A stretch of 64,000 nucleotides of DNA from Botryosphaeria dothidea. Lineage: Eukaryota; Ascomycota; Dothideomycetes; Botryosphaeriales; Botryosphaeriaceae. The notes under the pieces were generated by a model. The model was not told the DNA's origin and searched no databases. It worked only from the letters and a program-made list of their open reading frames with translations. This document shows, in pieces, positions 56,192 to 64,000 of this stretch. The position numbers were made by a program, and so were the translations under genes. The DNA lies in the NCBI GenBank assembly GCA_011503125.2, contig WWBZ02000022.1:4402001-4466000 (forward strand). The letters run 5' to 3'. Positions within the stretch are counted from its first letter, which is position 1; every line of letters begins with the position of its first letter.

Positions 56192-58449
56192 AGACGCGAC
56201 CTGACGATGAGCCGGAGTTTGGGACAGCGCATTTTCAACGCGAACTGTATTCCGTTGCGGAAATGATCCAACCCGCTTGTGTCATTCTCTCGCCATTGGC
56301 TTTAGACGATGCATGCTGTGTCGGCTCCAGGCACATGTCTTTCTCTCAAGTACGAAATTGGAAGCGCGGGCTGAAGAGCGAGCCGCGCTGAGGCATGAGA
56401 AGAGTTTATTGACTGGCGAGCTCGCGTGTCGATCTCGGCCGTAGTTTAATGATTGGATGGAGTTGGGACGAGGCGTCATGATTCATGATGGACGATGTTT
56501 AGGTTTCTTCCGATACCTTTCCCTTTCTTCTCCCGTGCATATACTGGAGTCCTCAGAAACGCTAGTGATGTTTTTCGGACTTCCATGTCTGCGTTACATG
56601 GCAGCCATACGACATATCGCCATCACTTCAAGGCGCAGGAAGCTCAACACTAGATACTTGGCATTTGCGAAATGTCTAGAATTCACACTGTGAACCCGGG
56701 ACACGGTGATGGAATGAACGGTTTTATATTTCAAGCTCGCATTTTATATTGATTTTTGATGAAAGACGCGGGAAATCCCCCATATCCGAGAGCATCCGCG
56801 CGTAACGGCTATCTTGAACGGCGTCGATCATGCGTACAAATTGCGAGGACCGGTTGGGGTCGCGTGGCAGAACGGACTGTGAAGTCCCGTTCGAGGCGCG
56901 AGACGGCAATTGGGATACGCGAGTCAAAATAACACCGGAGGCGGTCCATGGCGCAAAAACACGCGATGTTGATGAGTGTTACTCGTGGCCAGGGATCAGG
57001 CGGTCTGTGGCGCAGTTAGGCGGCAATGATTAATGTTTCGATTCCAACCCCGCTGTGCTCCATGACTTGCAAACAAAGCTTACTCGTCCATTCAAAACAG
57101 CAAGACGACTGCCGACCATTCGATCGACCGGGGATGCAGCGCACCTGCTCCCCGTAACTCTGCGGTGAGGAGCCCTGGCCACGACACACTCCTTCATGGG
57201 CCATCCCGGCAGCTGAACGCAGTTTGACGCAATCCGGACCACATCATGGCCTCCTGGCTAACCAACATCCCGTATCGGTTGAGGAGGAGTGGTGTTTGCG
57301 CGTTTCTCAAACGCCTGTCTTTCCAATAATGGATCCTCTCCCGTTCCTTTTGGCTTATACCGCCCTGTTTCACGTCCTCTCTTACCCTCGTGCTGCTCGT
57401 TCTCCCTCATCCAACGGCGTCTTCCGGACGAGTGTTCCTGAGGACTGCCAGCCAATCGCCGTTCCACCCCGCGCAGTCCGCCAACGCTGCAGCGAGCAAC
57501 AAGCTACCGAAAGACTGCTTCAGCTTTACCTTTGCTGATCCGCAGCTTCTCTCGCCAATCTCTCCTTCGGCCTTATCCTTGTCTTGGCTTGTCCGGGCGG
57601 TGATCTACATTGACCTTCGTCACTGCGCGCCCGCTTCCACAACTATGAAGGCATGTTCCATGTTTGCAATCCGACATTCGGCAGTGGAATAGACTTTTTG
57701 GAATTTCTTCGAGACTGTCAGCAAGCTACTGGGCGGCTGTCAGCCCGTGTTATATCTTAAACTCTTGCACTGTTGCTCGTATGGAAGTCTCTCTTGGTCT
57801 CGCATTCTCGCATTCTCCCAAACACCCTTCGCTATCCCAATCCGCCGCGGCCATCCCTCAGGAGCCCGCATCTTGGTTGTTTCGAGCCTAGACAGCCTCC
57901 CCGCCGGTGGAGAAATTCAGCGACAGTCGAAGGACGCAGATACATCAACTGACCGCCTGGACCTGCAAGCCGTTGCTCGCCTTACCGTCTTCCTACCCCC
58001 GGTCCGGACGATCGCCCGGCCTTGCATCAAGACCATTGGATCGCTGGGATTCAAAAGTACCACCAATCGCAATTCTCACCGCCTATCTTCGTCCATTGCA
58101 TATCCTCGAACACGTCGCATTCCTTGGAAAGAGGGCACAGCTTTTCCCTTGACTTTTGACCAAGGCATTGACCGCTCCACTTACTCCACCTCTCGCTTTT
58201 GGGTGCTTGGTTTTCCCTCGGCGTCGTGAGCCCATCTGCGTGCTACCACTTTCGCAGCGACGGATGTACCAATGCGGAATCGCAAACACCTATAGCGACG
58301 CGCTCTTCCAAGGAGGGTTGCTTGCCACTGCACTCCGCCAAACCGCAGGCAAGCAAGCCAGAGCAACAAAGAGCCGCCCTACAGTATCGTGTTGAATCGG
58401 GGCCCAGACCGGGTCGTCGTATCCAGCGCCGCCTGATGGGGAAAACAAG
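56192..58449. other. Intergenic region, no gene seen
   Basis: 2.3 kb without a convincing gene on either strand. The plus-strand frames at 57664-58395 are short and motif-free. Confidence 0.5.
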
Positions 58450-60682
58450 ATGTCGATATCGTGGATTGAAAATGCCAACTGGGAGACTACGCCCGCGCAG
58501 CCGGCGCCGGAAGGACAGACGAGCAACCTGATCGATCCCCCGTCGTTGGGCTACCGTGTGACCGCGTCCAATAGCGTTTGCGGTGTTTTTGTGGTGTTGA
58601 TCGTGGCGTTGAGGTTTTATACCCGGATGCATATCGTGAGGGGTTTGGGTGGAGATGATTGTGAGGTTTTTCTTTTTCCTTTCGTTTGTGCCTTCTTCCT
58701 TTGGTGTGCGCTTTCTTCGCCGCTCTGGAAAGCTTCTTTCCATCTCTTGTTTCCTTGTTGTTTTCAGCTGTCGACTTCTGAATTGGCCGTGTATCCTTCA
58801 AGCCGAGCTTGGATCCTCTACTGACACCTCACCAGATGCTCTTCTTGTCGCACTTGTCTTTTGGGCCTTTCTCGTAGCCACCATGCAGGTACCCAGTCTC
58901 CCGTCATCTCCAACTGTCCAGCACATCCAGCCGTCCGCGACTGACACATCCCGTCCGCAGATGATGCTCCACCACGGCCTTGGCAAACACGTCTGGAACA
59001 TCAGTCTCGCAGACTTCTCGCCGTACTGGCTGCTCGGCCGCGTGCTGGCCGCCGTCTTCTACACGACCGCCATGTTCTTCGTCAAGCTGTCGCTGCTCCT
59101 GCTCTATCGCCGCGTCTTCGACGTCGACCGCTTCTTCAAGCGCTGGTGGTTCGTCATGCTGTACAGCATCATCCACACGGTTGTAGCTATTGTGTTGAGT
59201 TTCTTGGCTTGTCGGCCGCCGGATGCGCAGTGGTATGTCCATCCAGAACTCTTCACTCTTGTCTCACCCATTGGCCATCTAGCAGAGACACTCTTCTGTG
59301 GATGAATTGACCTGAGCTTACCAAAATGCGGTGCTACAGGGACTTGCACATCCGAGACCGCAAATGCATCACTCCGAGGAGCTTGCTAGCCATTCCCGTT
59401 TTTCACTGCATCAGTAAGCCCAGACCGCCGATATTTTTTTTTTCTTTCTTTCTTGGAGTGTGCATTCTCCACGCTTTCCGAAGAGAGAGCTTTCTTTTGA
59501 AAAATAGAAAAACACGCCGCCCGGATTTTTGACTCTTCTAGATGATCTCCTGATCCTTAGTCTGCCGATCCCCTTGGTCTGGAGGCTGAACTTGAATCGA
59601 AGACGGAAGATGCAGGTGACGATTGTATTTGCCCTGGGTTCTGCGTAAGTGCTTTTTCACACGCACTCGAGAGGCCTCTCCTCCCCGACGGCTTTTGAGA
59701 CTCTAACGGATCGCCTCGCCCACAGATCCTGCATCGTCTCCATCCTCCGCATCTGGCCCATCCACAAGCTGGTCAGCCTGCCCCGCTACGGCGACGTGAC
59801 GTGGTACTGGACGCCCGTCGCGATCTGGACGTACGTTTTGTTCCCCTTGCCGATCAACGCCCCCACTCACGCGAACGACCAAACAGACAGGTCGAGCTCA
59901 CCTTCGCCATCGCCTGCGCCTCCGTCCCCGTCCTCAAGCCCTTCCTCTCCCGCCACCTCCCCCAGCTCTTCTCCGGCACCGACCGCACCAACCGCACCGC
60001 CGCCGAGCCCCTCCACCACCACCACCGCAACGCGCCGCGCGGCAGTAGGCCCTACGCCACCCCCTCGCCCGCGCCGCCCCTCCCGGTCGCGCGCCCGGGC
60101 ATGGCGCCCAACGCGTCGACCAAGACGATCGGGCAGGTGTCGACGCGCGTGATGGGGCTGCGGCGGTGGGCGGCGGGCGGGCTGCACGCCGCGCGCGGGG
60201 TCGGCGACGTGGACGTGGAGCTGGGGGTGTGGGGGGAGGACGACGGGGAGGAGGGGGCGCTGGAGAGGCGGCGCGGGAGCGCGAGTCGCGATGCGCAGCG
60301 CGGCGGCGGAGGCGGCGGGGGAGAGGGGGATTGGGGGTTCAGCGGGTCGACGGCGGTGGCGGGGGGGTCGTCGTCGGCGGGGCGGCGCGGGTTGGAGAGC
60401 AGTGGGGGCAGGAGCGGGAAGGAGGTGGAGGTGGTGGAGGGGAAGAGGGCGAGGGTGAGCGATGATGTGGGGAGTGAGGAGTGTATTGTGAAGGATATCA
60501 TGGTGGATGGGGATGAGGAGAGGGTGGTGAGTCCGTTGAGCGATGCGAGGAGTAGTACAGTGTTTACCGCCGAGGGCATTTGTGATGAGTATTTGGGCCA
60601 GGATCCGGAGATAATAGGAGGGATGGTAGCGCAGGGAGGGAAAGTAGCGGGAAGCGCGGGCGTTGAAGCAGTAAGGTTGTAA
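58450..60682 (+). CDS. Fungal rhodopsin-like integral membrane protein
   Basis: Seven exons, 58450-58660, 58836-58888, 58961-59232, 59340-59413, 59542-59644, 59726-59830 and 59887-60682, give 537 residues; every junction keeps the frame. It belongs to the fungal rhodopsin-domain family of seven-helix proteins. Landmarks are LGGDDYALLVALVFW, GLGKHVWNI, KLSLLLLYRRVF, the Cys pair in FLACRPPDAQW and RDRKCI, INDLLILSLPIPLVWRL and the final ELTFAIACASVPVLKPFL. The tail of about 240 residues is cytoplasmic, Gly/Glu-rich and disordered. Members are often compared with GPCR-like receptors, but no ligand is known. The many small exons make the boundaries the main uncertainty. Confidence 0.85.
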
Positions 60683-60980
60683 GTGAGCGATACAACAGTG
60701 AAATGTACTAATTCCTCCGAGATCCCACTCGAATGTGAAGACTTACCAGGAGATAGTTGGGGTCACGGGCTAGTGTTACGTCTGAAACAATCCAAAGATG
60801 CCATTGCTCCCCGTCTTCCCTTGCACTATTTTTGGAGTCTGGCTGCGTAAGTCATTACATGCCGAGGGAGAACGCTAAGCATGCATCAGTCAAAGCGTCA
60901 GGCCTCGGACAGTCCCTGCCGACCGTGGAAAATATTGCTTTGCGAGCTTGCAAAATGCAAACAGCGCATCAGCCCGGCGC

Positions 60981-63609
60981 CTATAGCTTCATATTGGCCA
61001 GATGACCCCATGAATCCAAAGCGTCCACAGTCATGACGTCCGCCGCCCACTCGTGAGCATCATCCACGGTCTCTAGATAGCCGTGACGCCATAGGTAATA
61101 CATTGCCCACCGCCTCGAACTTCGATGCTGCTCCGTCATGTAAGGGAACCCTCCAAAGTCGTGATCACCTCGCGAGCACGACCTGGAAACCACGAAATTG
61201 CTGCACGGGTATCCGTCAGCGTGGTTCCAGCGGAGGCAATGCGCTTCCGCCGGCTCGGCCGCAGACACCCGGAGCATGTCGAACGGGAAGCGGAAAACGT
61301 GCTCGCGGGAAGCGGAGGCACCGCTGCCGGCAGTCTGCTTCTCGAAGAATTCGTGCGGGACAAGGGAAGGGGTTTCCAGGTCTCCCAAGGATGCAAGCAC
61401 AGCGTCATTGCTTGGGCTGGGGCACCGTGAATGCGGTCCTGGTCTCGGAGGATATCCTCGATGTCATGGCCTGTCGCAACGAGCGCCTGGCACCACATCA
61501 CCCAGGCCGAGGGAAAGGAGGGACAGTCGATCAGCGGGACCGCGGCCTGGGCGATGTGTCGTGGGTCGACGCCAAGTCGAATGAACTCCACAAAGAGTTC
61601 CGTAAGGCTATTTGCCTCTGCCTCGGAGAGAACAGGATGGCAGGGGGTAAATCAGACAAATAGCGTGTTAATCACTCCGTGACCATGGCTGTTCAGCGCT
61701 CGTGGGTTGGCTCCGGCCTGCAGAAGGGGCCTCACGACGGCGACGAGGTTCTCTTTCAGCGTCCAGGCGGCTCGAAGAAGTGCGGTATTCCCCATGCGTC
61801 GGGCTCTTCCAGATCATAGTCGTTGTAGGCAAGATACCGTAATACCTCCAGATCACCGTGGCCTGACCTGATCAACCCAATGAGGAAGGCAAGCGGGCCG
61901 TCCTCGCCCGGAGAGCGGCGTCCGAAGAAGTCAATGTCTTCGGATACGGTGTAGACGTCAAGCCCGCAATGGTCGACGAAGAGCCGGACCGCTCGCACGG
62001 ATTCAGAATCGTGAGGGGAATCTGGAAAGTCTCGTAGCGTGCCGCAGCGGAGGAAAGATATCAGCGCAGAGTCGCCGGACCTGGAATCTGGATTAGCCAT
62101 TTTCGATCACACATGAGAATTCTCGTAACCCCACACCTAGTGCACTCCATAGAATCAGCTCCTTGTTCCAGCAGTAGCCGGCACATATCATAGCTGTAAT
62201 TCTTTATGGCATGCTTTTGAAGTCAGTCGGAGCGCATTTCGACGAATCTTGACACGCGATGACGTACCTGAAGAAGCGAGTTGCCCTCTCCATCACGGTC
62301 TTGGGGCGAACAGACTCCACTGCTGAACAATTCTCTCACGGCCAATAAATTCCTCTGTTGTATAGCGTGTATGACCGGAGAGTCAATCGAGACGACACCA
62401 AACGTAGAGATCGACGGCGGTACAGGCATAGACGAATCAGCAGCCCGCATGAACGCAGCAGTAACCCCGGATATCCCAAATTCCATTTTAAGAACGAAAA
62501 GCAACCGAAAGCCGTCTTGGTAGCGGTGTTTGGACCTGCGCCGCGGTTTTGAAGGGAAGGATAGTCGGATACGACCGACGGCGACCTCCTTATGGGTCTC
62601 CACTTCCTTGCTTCTTGGAGTTGTTTCTTCATAAACAGGGATACGCAAGTCTAGGTTGCATTCTATCACAAACCTTTGTTTGGAAGAATGATAGCAGGCT
62701 TGAATGGCTAATGGCTGATTTGGCCGGCTGGGACCGGTTTCCATCCGTCGTATTGGGGAGATGAAGTCAAGCTCTGGCGCGCCGAGCCGATAAGCATCTT
62801 CCAACAACTTGTAGAAGCCGTCTTCTAAAGATCTTCGCGATGAATTGGGCGATATGCTGTTTTCACGGCACCTCAGGAGCGATACGATGTGCGGTTGGAC
62901 GACGAATAGAGCCGTGGCGGCTTGCACTGCTGATCCTTTTTGAATGACGGAAAATGGGCTTCTCGAAAAGCTCATGTGAGCTCGGATATCGGAGATTTGG
63001 GAATCGACCTTGCTGCTGATGTAGTTGACGGAGGAGTCAAGCCTCGTTTGAATGCCAAGCTGTTCCTTGAGAGCATGGTTCACGTTGGTGATAGCTTTAT
63101 AGTTCATGAGGTCGCTGTGTCTGAGGCGGTAATCAGTAAAGCATCTTGCTACTCGAAACCATGCACACAGACCTTCCGATAGCGGATAATACGCTTGTTG
63201 CTAGTGAAATATGATTGTCGAAGCGTGAAGAGGTCTCCGTAATATCCAAACGTTTGAAAGGATACCGGAGAATCTTATACACTCGATGTAACGGCCTGTC
63301 TTGCTTCCGAATTGGCTTTCCAAGCAGAGATTGCAGCTTGAGAATGTCTTTGGTACTACGGTCTGCGATGCTATGCAGTAGGCGAAAACTGTTCTGGCTC
63401 TCATGAAAGAGAATAGCCCCACTGTAGGATTGTCGCAAGATAGATAACTGCTGCATCAAGGATTCAAACTGCGCTAGTTTTCCAAGAACCCACAGTAATT
63501 CTTCCGAAGCATTGGCCATAGCAGTGATAATGCTGTGCACCGTCCGAGCCACATTGATGGCGGCATCCACAGCCTTTATACCTGCAACTGCCGTGACAGG
63601 GTCACACAT
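60981..63609 (-). CDS. Ankyrin-repeat protein with fungal N-terminal helical domain, apparently frameshifted
   Basis: Exons 63173-63609, 62268-63120, 62137-62213 and one starting at 62080 are joined with good junctions. The start MCDPVTAVAGIKAVDAAINV matches the helical N-terminal domain common in fungal STAND and ankyrin proteins. Ankyrin repeats follow: VIHAIQQRNLLAVRELFSSG, HAIKNYSYDMCRLLLEQGAD, and then DLEEPDAWG, after which the frame breaks at the G run 61790-61793. The next repeat, GNTALLRAAWTLK and VRPLLQAGANPRALN, continues in a different frame. Further on, introns 61622-61675 and 61382-61425 would carry it to the stop at 60981. Without the break the protein would be about 800 residues. 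A homopolymer sequencing error or a real pseudogene are both possible. Confidence 0.6.
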
Positions 63610-64000
63610 GTCGAATAATTCTGGAGTGATTTTTGACCGCCTGAATGATTTCAGATTGAAAGTGAAATGAGGGTTTAAACAATATCGACCTAGGGATGAA
63701 TGTGGCAAGTGCCATGATTTGGAAAGCTACAAGACATATGGTCCCCTAATATTGTCAACCCTTTCGCCCCAAAAACGAGAGACGAACTTGGTGCTACTAA
63801 TAGAAGACGTGTGACAGCTGAAAAATGCTGGTTTGAATGTCATTGGATGGCTGACGAAGCTCGTTTAGAACCAACCGCAGATGTGGGGCCAATAAATTAA
63901 GACATTTTTGGTTTCTCCCACGGCTTCCTCATTGGCGGTGAGCTAAATCGGAGTGATGCAGTAACCTGGTTCGAATTTTCCCTATTTGGAGCTGAAAGGG
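63610..64000. other. 5' flank of the ankyrin gene
   Basis: AT-rich sequence with no gene seen. An in-frame stretch extends upstream of the chosen ATG to 63708 but has no family similarity. Confidence 0.45.

Overview
The window looks like nuclear DNA of a filamentous ascomycete (Pezizomycotina; a Dothideomycete would fit, but this is inference). Genes stand singly on both strands and are broken by short introns, mostly 44-102 nt, with GT-AG ends and GTAAGT/GTACGT/GTGAGT donors. There are no bacterial-type operons. The protein families are typically fungal: an Adp1-like ABCG transporter with EGF-like cysteines, a cytochrome b5-acyl-CoA dehydrogenase fusion, a Kha1-like K+/H+ antiporter, a Rtc5-like TLDc protein, a mitochondrial bL36 ribosomal protein, a fungal rhodopsin-like membrane protein and a GH92 mannosidase.

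Layout. 0.85-4.2 kb: ABC transporter (+). 6.4-8.9 kb: large disordered Lys/Ala/Pro/Ser-rich protein (+). 10.3-23.2 kb: the most unusual part, twelve consecutive minus-strand paralogs (called P1-P12 here). Each is a small protein with a Myb/SANT-like helical domain split over three exons at fixed positions, followed by a disordered basic tail that usually carries an SPTKK-type motif. P8 is frameshifted and P10 has lost a usable first exon. 23.9-26.8 kb: bL36m (+) and RTC5-like (-), converging. 28.3-30.3 kb: RNase H-fold protein with an Arg/Ser-rich N-terminus (+). 30.7-32.2 kb: a 1.5 kb element bounded by inverted repeats. 32.7-36.5 kb: a 1287-residue BRCT protein (-). 37.2-47.2 kb: serine carboxypeptidase (-), cupin (+), cytochrome b5-acyl-CoA dehydrogenase (-), zinc alcohol dehydrogenase (+), second cupin (+). 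49.6-52.6 kb: secreted GH92 alpha-mannosidase (+), whose frame continues past one TGA into a transmembrane segment. 53.3-56.2 kb: K+/H+ antiporter. 58.5-60.7 kb: rhodopsin-like membrane protein. 61.0-63.6 kb: ankyrin-repeat protein (-) with an apparent frameshift.

How the genes relate. Apart from the tandem family there is no evident pathway cluster: the enzymes at 37-47 kb have no biosynthetic backbone gene and lie on mixed strands. In the P1-P12 array physical neighbours resemble each other most, intron phases are constant, and the members in the middle look AT-richer and are the ones that have decayed. This points to local duplication followed by divergence and loss. The nuclear role of the family is inferred from the fold and the basic tails, not demonstrated.

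All exon boundaries were read by eye from splice consensus, frame continuity and comparison among paralogs. Every multi-exon model given as intact sums to a multiple of three.
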